Assembly (NCBI GenBank): GCA_963720675.1 | Contig: CAVRGH010000010.1 | Span: 1-64,000 of the forward strand | Length of the DNA: 64,000 nt | Source: JALHSW01 sp963720675 | GTDB lineage: Bacteria > Actinomycetota > Acidimicrobiia > IMCC26256 > PALSA-555 | Reading direction: 5' to 3' | Shown here: one piece after another, positions 16,104-26,626 of the stretch | Layout: each line of letters starts with the position of its first letter | Position numbering within the stretch: position 1 is the stretch's first letter | Translations under genes and position numbers: made by a program | The notes under the pieces: model-generated | Databases searched by the model: none | Told to the model about the DNA's origin: nothing | What the model saw: only the letters and a program-made list of their open reading frames with translations

Positions 16104-18284
16104 ATGGAACGTGTCGTCCACACCCATTGCCGGATCTGCCTCGCCTCGTGCGGGCTCGACGTCACCGTCGACACCGACGCCAACCGGGTGCTGCACATCG
16201 CCCCCGACAAGCAGAACCCCTACACGTGGCGCGACTTCTGTGCGAAGGCCCGCACCGGGCGTGAGCTCGTCGAGCACCCGGGGCGGATCCGCACACCCCT
16301 CAAGCGGGTCGGCGACCGGTACGTGCCCGCGACCTACGAGGAAGCGATCGCCGACATCTCGGCTCGACTCAACCGGATCATCGAGCGTCACGGTCCTGAC
16401 GCGGTCGGCTCGTACCACGGCAACCCGAGCGGCTTCACCATGGCCAACAGCGTGTTCTTCTCCGGTCTGCTCGACGCGATCGGGACCCGCAACCGGTTCT
16501 GGTACGGCTCGATCGACCAGAACAACATGCACGTCGTCTTCGAGGCCATGTACGGCAGCCCGATCTTCACGCTGTCGCCCGACGTGGACGAGTGCCGGTG
16601 CTTCCTCTTCGTCGGGATGAACCCGGCCGAGAGCGCGATGAACTGGACCGACAGCGTGCCCGACGGGTGGCGTCGGGTGCTGGCGGCCCAGGAGCAGGGC
16701 GCCGACCTGATCGTGGTCGACCCGCGCCGGACGCCGACCGCCGAGCGGGCCGACACGCACGTCGCGATCCGCCCCGGCGCCGACTGGGCGTTCCTCCTCG
16801 GCCTGGTGAAGGTGGTCCTCGACGAAGGCCGCGACCGTCCCGCGACGGGTGTCCCGGTTTCGGGCCTGGACGACGTGCGGGCGCTCGCCGGCGAGGCCGA
16901 CCTCGCCGACCTGGCTGCCCGCTGCGACGTGCCGGTCGACACGATCCGTGACGTCGCCCGTCGCTTCGCCGACGCGCCGTCCGCGATGTGCCTCACCCGC
17001 ACGGGCGTGTCGCAGACCCAGTCGGGGACGCTCGGCGAGTGGCTCGGCCACGTGCTGAACGGGATCACCGACCGCATCGACCGGCCCGGCGGCCGTCGCT
17101 TCGAGCGCGGGTACGTGGACGTGGCCAAGCTGTTCCCGCTCTTCGCGCCGCCGATCGAGCACCGGACGCGCGTGCGTGGCCTCGCCCCGATCGCGGGGCA
17201 CCACGGCATCGCCGAGCTGCCCGACGAGATCACCACCCCCGGCCCCGGCCAGATCCGGGCGTTGCTGGTGAACAGCGGCAACCCCGTGGTCTCCGGGCCC
17301 GACGGGGGCGCGCTCGACCGGGCCATGGCCGAGCTCGAGCTGTACGTCGCGATCGACCTCGTCCAGCGCGAGAGCCATCGGCATGCGCACTGGCTCATCC
17401 CCGGCGTGCACTGGCTCGAGCGCGATGAGCTCCACGTGCTCATCAACGGTGTGCAGGATCTCCCGTACGCGCACCTCGGGGCCCGGGCCGTCGAGGTGCC
17501 ACCCGGCGTCAAGGAGGAATGGGAGTTCTGCACCGACCTCGCCCTGGCGATGGGCCGCCCGCTCTTCGGCCGGCGCGGCGTGAACAGCATGGTGCGTGCG
17601 AGCCGGGCGACCGCGCGGGTGACCGGGCAGCCGGGCCTGGCGTTCTCGCCCCGCTGGATCGAACGACTGCTCGTGCGCCTCGGGGGGCGGATCCGGTGGC
17701 GCGACATCGTGGCGCACCCCCACGGCTGGATCTTCGCGGAGAAGGAGTACGGCAACCTCGCCGGCGCCCTGCGGACTCCCGACCACACCGTGCACCTGGC
17801 CCCGCCCGAGTTCGTCGCCGAGGCGCGGCGACTGCTCGCAGCCCCGGTCCCGGCCGCGCCCGAGCAGTACCCGTTGGTGCTCACGAACCGCCGCCGCCGC
17901 GACTCCATGAACTCCTGGCTCAACGACCTGCCCGGGCTGCACCGCGGCCGGCAGGGCAACGAGGTCGAGCTGCATCCCGCCGACGCGGCCCGGCTCGGGC
18001 TCGGCGCGGGCGACCGCGCCCGGGTGTCGTCACCGAGCGGCGCCATCGAGCTGCCCGTGGTGGTGTCCGACACGGTCCGTGAGGGTGTGGTCTGCGTCGA
18101 GCACGGCTGGGGATCGCGTAGCTTCGACCCGGTCGCGGGCACCGCGCCGGACGCCCCCGGCGCGAACCGGAACCTGCTGGTGAGCAACACCGACGCCGAT
18201 CCGCTGTCCCAGACCACCGCGTTCAACACCGCCTGGGTCCGCGTCGACCCGGTCGGCGAACCGGTCGGCGAACCGGTCGTCTGA
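16104..18284 (+). CDS. Molybdopterin-dependent oxidoreductase with N-terminal [4Fe-4S] site
   Basis: Intact, 726 residues. The N-terminus MERVVHTHCRICLASCGLDV supplies CxxCxxxC, with the fourth Cys in WRDFCAKARTG: the [4Fe-4S] ligand set of the DMSO-reductase superfamily. Mo-bisPGD domain motifs include IERHGPDAVGSYHGNPSGFT, FWYGSIDQNNMHVVFEAMYG, FVGMNPAESAMNWTDSVPDG, IVVDPRRTPTAERADTHVAI and RPGADWAFLLGLVKVVLDEG. The C-terminal cap domain has YPLVLTNRRRRDSMNSWLND and EVELHPADAARLGLGAGDRA. No Tat signal, so cytoplasmic. No iron-sulfur or membrane partner genes are adjacent, so electron donors are unknown. The last residues repeat VGEP twice, from a 12-base tandem duplication. Substrate unknown. 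Confidence 0.88.
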   Translation: MERVVHTHCRICLASCGLDVTVDTDANRVLHIAPDKQNPYTWRDFCAKARTGRELVEHPGRIRTPLKRVGDRYVPATYEEAIADISARLNRIIERHGPDAVGSYHGNPSGFTMANSVFFSGLLDAIGTRNRFWYGSIDQNNMHVVFEAMYGSPIFTLSPDVDECRCFLFVGMNPAESAMNWTDSVPDGWRRVLAAQEQGADLIVVDPRRTPTAERADTHVAIRPGADWAFLLGLVKVVLDEGRDRPATGVPVSGLDDVRALAGEADLADLAARCDVPVDTIRDVARRFADAPSAMCLTRTGVSQTQSGTLGEWLGHVLNGITDRIDRPGGRRFERGYVDVAKLFPLFAPPIEHRTRVRGLAPIAGHHGIAELPDEITTPGPGQIRALLVNSGNPVVSGPDGGALDRAMAELELYVAIDLVQRESHRHAHWLIPGVHWLERDELHVLINGVQDLPYAHLGARAVEVPPGVKEEWEFCTDLALAMGRPLFGRRGVNSMVRASRATARVTGQPGLAFSPRWIERLLVRLGGRIRWRDIVAHPHGWIFAEKEYGNLAGALRTPDHTVHLAPPEFVAEARRLLAAPVPAAPEQYPLVLTNRRRRDSMNSWLNDLPGLHRGRQGNEVELHPADAARLGLGAGDRARVSSPSGAIELPVVVSDTVREGVVCVEHGWGSRSFDPVAGTAPDAPGANRNLLVSNTDADPLSQTTAFNTAWVRVDPVGEPVGEPVV

Positions 18285-18298
18285 GGCAGGATTCGACC

Positions 18299-19424
18299 AT
18301 GCAGTTCTCGATGATCTTCGAAGCGCAGATGGCCGACGCGACCCCGGCGCACGAGCAGCAGGTGATCCGGGACTGCGTCGAGCAGGCCGTCTACGCGGAG
18401 GAGATGGGCTTCGACCGCATCTGGGCCGTCGAGCACCACTCGTTGAAGTGGTACGCGCACATGAGCGCGCCCGAGATCTTCCTGACGTGGGTGGCGGCGC
18501 GCACGTCGCGCATCCGCATCGGCCACGGCGTGGTGTGCATGCCGTTCAACTACAACCACCCGATCCGGGTGGGGGAGCGAGCCGCGATGCTCGACATCCT
18601 CTCCGGCGGCCGGCTCGACCTCGGCGCGGGGCGGGGCGCGACGCTGCAGGAGATGTCGGCCATGGGCGTCGACCCCGACCGCACCTACGCGGAGGTCGAG
18701 GAAGCCCTGCGCATGATCGGCAGCATGTGGCGCGGCGAGGACGGCGAGGGCTTCCACTGGCACGGCGAGCTGCTGCAGGTGGCCGACCACCCGATCCTGC
18801 CGCGGCCCGTCCAGATGCCCCACCCGCCGCTGTACCTGGCGTGCACCAAGCGCGACACGGTCGCCCTGGCTGCGGAGTACGGGATCGGCGCGCTCGTGCT
18901 CGGGTTCTCGGGGCCCGACGACGTGGCCGGGCTCAACAAGATCTACCGGGAGACGATCGACACGCGCAGTGGCAAGCGGTTCGTGTCGTCCGTCGCGAAC
19001 GACCACTTCTCTGCGCTGTGCCCGACGGTCGTGCTCGACGACGCGGCCGAGGCGCTCCAGGTGGGGGCGCGGGGGCAGCGGTTCTTCGCCGAGGCGATCT
19101 CGCACTGGTACGGCAGCGGGCCGGAACCGACGCCGGGCGAGGCGTCCGACGACCACACCGCCGCGATCGAGGCGTCGAAGGATCGGATGGTCGCGAAGCT
19201 GCACGAGATGGACATCCCGGTGCGGCCCGAACTCGACCGCGACGTTCAACCTCGTGGAGCACGCCTACGGCGACTGGCGGGACGCGATCGCCTACGCGGA
19301 GCGGCTGCGCGACGCCGGTGCCGACGAGATCATGTGCCTCATCCAGATGGGGACCGTGCCGCAGGCCGCGTGCATGGAGACGATCCGTCAGTGGGGCGAG
19401 AAGGTCATCCCGCACTTCACCTAG
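18299..19424 (+). CDS. LLM-class (luciferase-like) flavin/F420 oxidoreductase (one frame break)
   Basis: ATG at 18299, 14 bases after the molybdoenzyme stop. Reads MQFSMIFEAQMADATPAHEQ, AVYAEEMGFDRIWAVEHHSL, RIRIGHGVVCMPFNYNHPIR, AMLDILSGGRLDLGAGRGAT: the TIM-barrel luciferase-like pattern. A base insertion near 19240 shifts the last 60 codons, which continue as ATFNLVEHAYGDWRDAIAYA and MGTVPQAACMETIRQWGEKV. About 374 residues. Acts as a monooxygenase or dehydrogenase with FMN or F420; F420 is more likely in this lineage but is not proven by the sequence. Confidence 0.84.
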
Positions 19425-19435
19425 CGGGCTGAGGG

Positions 19436-19485
19436 GTTTTGGCGTCGGTATCGGTGTCTCAGGCACCCATTACTGACGCCAAAAC
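19436..19485. repeat. Dispersed inverted-repeat element, copy A
   Basis: GTTTTGGCGTC (19436-19446) and GACGCCAAAAC (19475-19485) are exact 11-bp inverted arms. Between them GGTGTCTCAGGCACC (19453-19467) is an inner palindrome, fully paired in RNA if a G-U pair is allowed. The element lies between two convergent genes, so here it could act as a bidirectional terminator. Related copies occur at 30854-30890 and 36166-36211. Confidence 0.75.
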
Positions 19486-19494
19486 ACCGAGCGG

Positions 19495-20062
19495 TCAGGC
19501 GTCGGCGGGGCGGTAGCGGAGGCGTACGACGCCGTTGCCGAACGTGTGCGTGTCCATCAGCTCCAGCGCGACGTCGAAGTCGCCGGGTTCGAACAGCCGT
19601 CGGCCACGACCGATGAGGACCGGGTGCACGTAGATCCGGAGCTCGTCGATCAGACCGAGAGGGAGGAACGTCTGGAGCAGGTCGGCGCCGCCGAGCATCA
19701 GGTCGCCTCCGGGCTGCGCCTTGAGCTCGGCGATCGCGGCCGGATCGACCTCGCGCGCGACGACGGCGTTCTCGCCGGCGTGCTCGAGCGTGCGGGAGTA
19801 GACGACCTTGGGCATGTCACGCCAGATGCTGCGCGAAGTCGACGATCGCCGGCTCGGCCGAAGGATCCTGGTCGGCCGTCGGCCAGTAGTCCTCCATCAG
19901 CTCGTAGGTGCGACGACCCTCGAGGAACGCGCCCATCGTTCGCAGCTCGTCGTTCAAGTACTGGTGCAGCTCCTCGTCGACCCGGTGCCAGTCGATCTCC
20001 CGGTTCGGGCCCTCGAAGTACCCGTCGAGCGACACCCCCATCATGAAGAGCAGCTTCCTCAC
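19495..20062 (-). CDS. RibD C-terminal-like dihydrofolate reductase family protein (one frame break)
   Basis: GTG at 20062 overlaps the upstream peptidase stop (GTGA). Reads MRKLLFMMGVSLDGYFEGPN, REIDWHRVDEELHQYLNDEL, GAFLEGRRTYELMEDYWPTA. After a one-base insertion near 19823 it continues IWRDMPKVVYSRTLEHAGEN, GGDLMLGGADLLQTFLPLGL, IDELRIYVHPVLIGRGRRLF. This is the YwjB/YyaP-like subfamily of stand-alone RibD_C proteins, about 188 residues. It probably reduces a pteridine- or deaminated-riboflavin-like substrate with NADPH; no riboflavin genes are nearby. Confidence 0.82.
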
Positions 20063-21470
20063 GACGTGACCTCCGCTTCTGTCCGGTCGCGAGCTCGGCG
20101 AGGAGCAGCGCCTCGCTGCGCATCAGGCTCTTCCAGTCGGCGAGGTGCAGGCTCTCGTCCTCGCCGTGGATGCGGCTGCCGGGATCGGCCGGGGCCGAGG
20201 AGCAGCGCGGGGATGCCGCCGAACGCCTCGGCGAAGGGCTTCACGAACGGGATGCTCCCGCCGACGCCCATGAAGACGGGCGCCTTCCCGAAGCCGGCTT
20301 CGAGCGCGCGCTCGGCCGCGTCGAACGCCCAGCCCTCGGGCTCGCACGTCCACGCGGGCGCGGTCTCGTCGGTCTCGAACGTGCACTCGAGGTGCCACGG
20401 GACGTGGGCTTCGAGGTGCTTGCGGACGAGGTCGTTGCAGCGGTCCGGGTCCTGGCCCGGCGCGACGCGGATGCTCAGGCGCGCGGACGCCCGCGACACG
20501 ATCTGGTTCGACGAGCCCTCGATCGGGTGCGAGTCGAAGCCGGTGACGGTGAGCGCGGGGCGGAACCAGAGGCGCTCGAACACCGAGACGTTCGGGTCGC
20601 CGGCGAGCTCGACGCCGGGGAGCAGCCCCCACGCGGCGCCGAGCCGGGGGAGGTCGACGGTGAGCGCGTCGAGCCGGCCGCGCTCGTTGGCGGTGAGCGG
20701 GCGCACGTCGTCCCAGAACCCGTCGACGGCGATGTCGCCGTGCTCGTCGACGAGGGAGTCGAGCAGCCGGGCGAGCGCGATCGTCGGGTCGGGGACCGCG
20801 CCGCCGGCCATGCCCGAGTGCACCGGGCCGTCGAGCGCGCGCACGGTCACGTCGCCGCCGGCGAGGCCCCGCAGGGAGTAGGTGAGGCCGGGCGTGCCGA
20901 CGCTCCAGTTGCCGGCGTCCGCAAGCAGGAGGACGTCGGCGGCGAGGTCGTCGGCGTACTCGGCGAGGAACTCGGCGAGGTGCGGCGAGCCGATCTCCTC
21001 CTCGCCCTCCACGAACACCTTCACGTTGCAGGGGAGCGCGCTCGGTGGTGTCGAGCCACGCCTTCACCATCGCGGCGTGCGCGACGGCGCCGGCCTTGTC
21101 GTCGGCGGTGCCGCGCCCGTAGAGGCGTCCGTCGCGGGCGACCGGCTCGAACGGGTCCGACGTCCAGCGCTCCTCGTAGCCCGGGGGCTGCACGTCGTGG
21201 TGCGCATAGAGGAGGACAGTGGGCGCGCCCTCGGCGTGGAGCCACTCGCCGATGACGGCCGGGGGCGAGCCCGCGGCCGACGCGGTGCGGACGTTCTCCA
21301 GGCCGCACGCCTCCAGATAGGAGGCGGTGGCGTCCGCGCTGTGCTGCACGTCGGCGGTGCGGTCCTCGTCGGCCGAGATCGACGCGATGCGCACGAGGTC
21401 CTCGAGCGCGAGGCGGGCGTCGTCGAAGCCGGCGTCGATCGCCGTCGAGGACGGGCGCGGTGTCGCTCAC
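20059..21470 (-). CDS. M20 family metallopeptidase/dipeptidase (four frame breaks)
   Basis: Start at GTG 21470 (VSDTAPVLD). Coding resumes as LALEDLVRIASISADEDRTA, then LLYAHHDVQPPGYEERWTSD (metal His), LYGRGTADDKAGAVAHAAMV (bridging Asp), MKVFVEGEEEIGSPHLAEFL (catalytic Glu-Glu), VTGFDSHPIEGSSNQIVSRA, and RIHGEDESLHLADWKSLMRS. All M20 zinc ligands are present. Breaks near 21440, 21033, 20195 and 20090. About 469 residues. These enzymes cleave dipeptides or N-acyl amino acids. The stop overlaps the start of the RibD-like gene. Confidence 0.85.
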
Positions 21471-21474
21471 CCGC

Positions 21475-22308
21475 TCACCAGCCCTTGAAGACCGGCTTGC
21501 GGCGCTCGCCGAAGCTGGCGAGGCCTTCGGCGGCATCCGCGCTGGCCATGGCGATCTCCTGGGCCCAGCGCTCGTCGCCGAAGGCGGTGACCCGGTCCGA
21601 GTCCATCGCCCGGTTCACGAGCCACTTCGAGAGGCCGATCGCCGGCGTCGGGCCCTGCGCGAGGCGTCCGGCCCACTCGGCCGCGGCGTCGTGCAGCTCG
21701 GCGGCCGGGACCACCTTGTTGACGAGCCCGAGGTCGGCCGCGTCGGCCGCGCCGAGGTCGTCGCCGAAGAAGATCAGCTCCTTGGCCTTCTGCGGGCCGA
21801 CGAGCCGGGTGAGCAGGTAGGCGCCACCGCCGTCGGGGATGATGCCGCGGCGCACGAACACCTCGATGAAGCGGGCGGTGTCGGCCGCGATCACGAGGTC
21901 GCACGCGAACGCGATGTGCGCGCCGATGCCGGCCGCGGTGCCGTTGACCGCCGCGATGACCGGCTTCTCGCAGTCCTGGATCGCCGCGATGAGGCGCTGC
22001 GCGCCGATGCACGTGCGGGCGACCGCGCCCGGCCGGGCGCTCGGGGGCGCCCTCGGGGCGCTCGAACTGCTCGGGCCGGTCGATGCGCAGGTCGGCGCCG
22101 GTGCAGAAGGCCTTCTCGCCCGCCGCGGTGATGACGACGGCCCGCACGGCGAGGTTGCCGGAGGCGTCCTCGAGGTGGCCGATGATCTTGTTGCGCTGGT
22201 CGGGGGTGAGCGCGTTGCCGGAGTCGGGCCGGTTCAGCGTGATCCACGCCACGCCGTCGAGGCGTGATGGATCTCGTGCTGCGCTTCCTCGGTGGGGTCT
22301 GGGCTCAT
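21475..22308 (-). CDS. Enoyl-CoA hydratase/isomerase family protein (two compensating frame breaks)
   Basis: ATG at 22308 (MSPDPTEEAQHEIHH), then shifted to LDGVAWITLNRPDSGNALTP and AVVITAAGEKAFCTGADLRI. It shifts back near 22040 to the original frame: GAQRLIAAIQDCEKPVIAAV, NGTAAGIGAHIAFACDLVIA, FIEVFVRRGIIPDGGGAYLL. Oxyanion glycines G-T-A-A-G-I-G-A-H and a downstream acidic D in PDGGGAYLL are present. It ends VFKGW 5 bases before the M20 start. About 277 residues. CoA-thioester substrate unknown. Confidence 0.83.
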
Positions 22309-22344
22309 GGCGCCGGAGCGTACCGGGCGGCCCGGAGGGGATCG

Positions 22345-22485
22345 CTAGCGCGGGGTCTCGGTCTCGTCCCGCGGCTTCTGGTTGATGCCCCACATCGGGC
22401 CGGCGAAGTCCGCGTACTGGCGCAGGGCGAGCACGACGACGCCGACCGCGGCCAGGCACCCGAGCACGATCCAGACTGCCGTCAT
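22345..22485 (-). CDS. Single-TM small protein (46 aa)
   Basis: ATG at 22485: MTAVWIVLGCLAAVGVVVLA followed by LRQYADFAGPMWGINQKPRD and a short acidic tail ending TPR. One N-terminal transmembrane helix, then a soluble tail. It lies 36 bases upstream of the crotonase start on the same strand. The codon bias matches neighbours. No family name; too short for most gene callers. Confidence 0.6.
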   Translation of the reverse strand: MTAVWIVLGCLAAVGVVVLALRQYADFAGPMWGINQKPRDETETPR

Positions 22486-22536
22486 GCCACCAGCCTATGA
22501 CGGGGGAGGCCCGAGAGGAGTCCAGTCGCGGGCGGG

Positions 22537-22956
22537 CTACGAGACGTTGCGGACGAAGGTGTCGCCGGGGAGGTATCGGCAGGTCACGAGCGCCGCGGCC
22601 ATCAGGCGGTTGTCCTTGCCGACGTCGAACACTCGCACCTCGGCGACGCCGAGCGTGTCCGACGAGCGCAGCAGCTCGGGCACCGCGCGCACGGGCCCGA
22701 CACGTCCAGCCGACAGGTAGTCGATCGAGGCCGAGGCCGTGGCCACCGGTCGTCCCGAGACCGCGGTGAGGCAGCCGGCGCCGGCGATGTCGATCAGCAT
22801 CGCGACGAGGCCGCCGTGGAGTGACCCGGCCGGGCCGCGGAGATCGTCGGTGATGTCGATCTCGACGACCTGCTGCCCGTCGACCTCGAGCCGCCGGTAC
22901 TGCAGTGCCTCGAAGAACTCGCAGCCCAGACCGAAGACCCGCGTGCTGTCCGCCAC
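22537..22956 (-). CDS. PaaI-like hot-dog thioesterase
   Basis: Intact, 139 residues from GTG at 22956 (VADSTRVFGLGCEFFEALQY). Key segment DLRGPAGSLHGGLVAMLIDI contains the HGG motif of the PaaI/4HBT thioesterase family, with Asp in the following helix. ASASIDYLSAGRVGPVRAVP is the central hot-dog strand. It probably hydrolyses an acyl-CoA. Divergent from the SDR at 23050; the 93-base gap shows no clear operator. Confidence 0.83.
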   Translation of the reverse strand: MADSTRVFGLGCEFFEALQYRRLEVDGQQVVEIDITDDLRGPAGSLHGGLVAMLIDIAGAGCLTAVSGRPVATASASIDYLSAGRVGPVRAVPELLRSSDTLGVAEVRVFDVGKDNRLMAAALVTCRYLPGDTFVRNVS

Positions 22957-23049
22957 GGGCGGGACCCTATCGGCGGGCGCTTCCGCGGAGCACTTCTCCG
23001 GGCTCGGGTAGCGTCGGCGGCTCGCACGCGGCACGAGGGGGAGCACGCG

Positions 23050-23841
23050 ATGGGACGGCTCGACGGACGGGTGGCGATCGTGACGGGCGCCGGCCAGGGC
23101 ATCGGCCGGGGGATCTCCCGGCGCTTCGCCCGTGAGGGTGCAGCGGTGCTCGTCGCCGAGGTGAACCCGGAGACGGGGGCGGCCGTCGAGCGGGAGATCG
23201 TCGACGAGCTCGGGGGCACGGCGAAGTTCGTGCAGACCGACGTGCTCGACAAGGCCCAGATCGCCGCGATGGTCGACACCGCGCTGTCCGAGCTCGGTGG
23301 CGCCGACATCCTCGTGAACAACGCGTACGTCGCGGCGCCGTTCAACCGGTTCGAGCGCAAGCCCGACGACGACCTCGAGCTCGCGTTCCTCGGCGGGCCG
23401 ATGCACACGTTCCGGGCGATGCAGGCCGTCTTCCCGTACATGAAGGAAGCGGGCTGGGGGCGCATCATCAACTTCGTGTCGCTGAACGGGATCAACGCGC
23501 ACCAGTACTCGGTGGACTACAACGCGGCGAAGCTCGGGATCCTCGCGATCACGCGCACCGCGGCGCGGGAGTGGGCGAAGCACGGGATCAACGCGAACTG
23601 CATCGCGCCGGCGGCGGCGTCGCCCGCGTACGTCGCGTTCGCCGAGGCCGCGCCGGAGAACGCCAAGGAGATGCTCAAGGAGAACCCGATGGGGCGGATG
23701 GGGGATCCCGAGCACGACATCGGGGGCGTCGCGCTGTTCCTCGCGTCGGAGGACAGCGACTACATCACCGGGATGACGATGTTCGCGGACGGCGGGAGCC
23801 ACATCAACGGCGTGCAGTGGGACCCGCCGATGCCCGACTGA
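23050..23841 (+). CDS. Short-chain dehydrogenase/reductase
   Basis: Intact, 263 residues. MGRLDGRVAIVTGAGQGIGR has the TGxxxGIG cofactor motif, VLVNNAYVAAPFNRFERKP the NNA motif, and IINFVSLNGINAHQYSVDYN AAK the catalytic Ser and YxxxK. GGGGG-rich leader GAGGGGGAG gives a good Shine-Dalgarno. The C-terminus has ITGMTMFADGGSHINGVQWD. It is the first gene of a run SDR-crotonase-SDR, consistent with a beta-oxidation-type 3-hydroxyacyl-CoA or hydroxysteroid dehydrogenase role. Substrate not identifiable. Confidence 0.88.
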   Translation: MGRLDGRVAIVTGAGQGIGRGISRRFAREGAAVLVAEVNPETGAAVEREIVDELGGTAKFVQTDVLDKAQIAAMVDTALSELGGADILVNNAYVAAPFNRFERKPDDDLELAFLGGPMHTFRAMQAVFPYMKEAGWGRIINFVSLNGINAHQYSVDYNAAKLGILAITRTAAREWAKHGINANCIAPAAASPAYVAFAEAAPENAKEMLKENPMGRMGDPEHDIGGVALFLASEDSDYITGMTMFADGGSHINGVQWDPPMPD

Positions 23842-23858
23842 CGACTGGGCGACAGGCG

Positions 23859-24714
23859 ATGGCGTACGAGCGGTTGGAGCACATCGCGGTCGAGGTGGCC
23901 GACGGCGTCGCGTGGGCGGTGATCGACCACCCGCCGATCAACTTGTGGGACCAGGCGCTCGTGCCCGACCTGGTGGGCCTCTTCCACGGGTTCGAGAGCG
24001 ACGACGCCACGCGGGTGCTGGTGATCACGAGCGCGGATCCCGAGTTCTTCGTCGCGCACGCCGACGTCCAGATGATCCTGAACATGTCGCCCGACGCGCA
24101 GGGCGGTGGCGACGCACCCGCGCCGATCAACGTGCTGTTCGACCGGCTGCGGACGTGTCCGAAGGTGTCGATCGCGCTGGTGCGCGGCATCGCGCGGGGT
24201 GGCGGGTCGGAGCTGGCGCTTGCGTGCGACCTGCGGTTCGCGACACCCGGAGGCGCGGTTCGGGCAGCCGGAGGTCGCGCTCGGCATCATCCCGGGCGCG
24301 GGCGGCACGCAGCGGCTGACGCGGCTGGTCGGGCGGGCGCGGGCGTTGGAGATCGTGCTCGGGTGCGCGGATGTGACCGGCACCGAGGCCGCGGCGATGG
24401 GGTACGTCAATCGGGTGCTCCCCGACGACGAGATCGACGACTTCGTGCACGCGCTCGCGCTGCGGATCGCGGCGATGCCGCCCGAGGCCGTGGCGGGGGC
24501 GAAGGAAGCGGTGGACGTCGCGGTGGGGGATCCGACCGAGGGCTACGTCGCGGAGGCCGCGGCGTTCCGCCGGGCGCTGGCCGACCCGGTGGCGCGGGAG
24601 CTGATGGCGAGCTTCCTGGAGCAGGGCGGACAGACGCGCGAGGTCGAGCTCGACCTGGAGTCGCTGATCGAGGCGCTGGGGCGTCCGGACGGCGGCGGAG
24701 CCGGCGCGTCGTGA
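23859..24714 (+). CDS. Enoyl-CoA hydratase/isomerase family protein (one frame break)
   Basis: ATG at 23859: MAYERLEHIAVEVADGVAWA, then IDHPPINLWDQALVPDLVGL and VLVITSADPEFFVAHADVQM. IALVRGIARGGGSELALACD holds the oxyanion glycines. One extra G near 24247 shifts to EARFGQPEVALGIIPGAGGT QRL, with Glu in GQPEVALG, then GTEAAAMGYVNRVLPDDEID. About 284 residues. Stop overlaps the following GTG start (GTGA at 24711). It likely works with the flanking SDRs on one CoA intermediate. Confidence 0.84.
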
Positions 24715-25542
24715 TCGACTTCACCGGGAAGGTGGCGTGGGTCGCGGGCGCGGCCCGTCCGCCGGGGATGGGGCGGGCGACGGCCGTGGCGCTGGCGCGG
24801 CTCGGGGCCGACGTGGCGTGCGTCGACATCGTCGACGACGAGGCCGGTGCGGAGCAGTCGTTCCGGGTGACCGCCGCGGCGCTGGAGGCGACGGCCGACG
24901 CGGTGCGGGCCGAGGGGCGGCGGGCGCTGGTGCTGCCCGTCGACGTGACGGATGCGGATGCCGTGGACGCGTCGGTGGCGGCGACGGTTGCGGAGCTCGG
25001 GCGCCTGGACGTGGGGTGCAACCTGTCGGGCGGGACCGGGCCGTCGCTCGGGAACGGGCCGATGGTGGAGCTCGACGGCGCGGGATGGCGGGCCGCGCTC
25101 GACGCGAACCTGACCGCGGCGTTCCTCGGGGCGCGTGCGTGCGCGCAGGCGATGATCGAGCAGGGAAGTGGTGGCGCGATCGTGAGCCTGGCGTCGTCGG
25201 CGGCGCTGGTCGCGGAGCCCGGGTTCGGCGCGTTCGCCGCGGCGCGTGCCGGGCCTGGTGCGGATGACGGAGGGGATGGCGCGTGAGCTCGGGCCGTCGG
25301 GCATCCGGGTGAACGCGGTGTGCCCGCTCGGCGTGTCCCCTGCGGGGAGCGCGAACCCGGGGCTGGTCGCCGGGGCGACCGCCGGTGGTCGTTCGCTCGA
25401 GGACTGGGCGAAGGCGCGCATCCCGCTGGGGCGGATGCAGTCGCCCGAGGAGACCGCGAACGTGATCGTGTTCCTGGCGAGCGACGCGGCGTCGTTCGTG
25501 AGCGGCCAGTCGATCCTGGTCGCCGGCGGCGCCCCCGCCTAG
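24711..25542 (+). CDS. SDR-family protein lacking the canonical Tyr/Lys pair (one frame break)
   Basis: GTG start overlaps the previous stop. Rossmann motif VAWVAGAARPPGMGRATAVA, acidic D in ADVACVDIVDDEAG (NAD preference), RLDVGCNLSGGTGPSLGNGP, and SLASSAALVAEPGFGAFAAA with the active-site Ser. Where SDRs have YxxxK, this has FAAAR followed by AGLVRMTEGMARELGPSGIR. A single base insertion near 25250 joins the frames and would not by itself convert Y and K. About 276 residues. It may bind NAD without classical catalysis, or the residues may be consensus errors. Confidence 0.78.
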
Positions 25543-25624
25543 ATCCAGAGGTTCAGGTGCTGTTCGTCTGGATGTGGGAAATGCTGATCGGGACCGTTGC
25601 TCCCCTTCGCTAGGGTGCTCCGCT

Positions 25625-26625
<1,001 letters not shown>

Positions 26626-26626
<1 letters not shown>

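Noticed and set aside
15807..19249. Very long minus-strand open frames (to 953 codons) opposite the molybdoenzyme and LLM gene
   Set aside because: Their translations are low-complexity R/A/P/V-rich shadows typical of high-GC antisense frames, with no family motif, and the plus strand has clear intact proteins.
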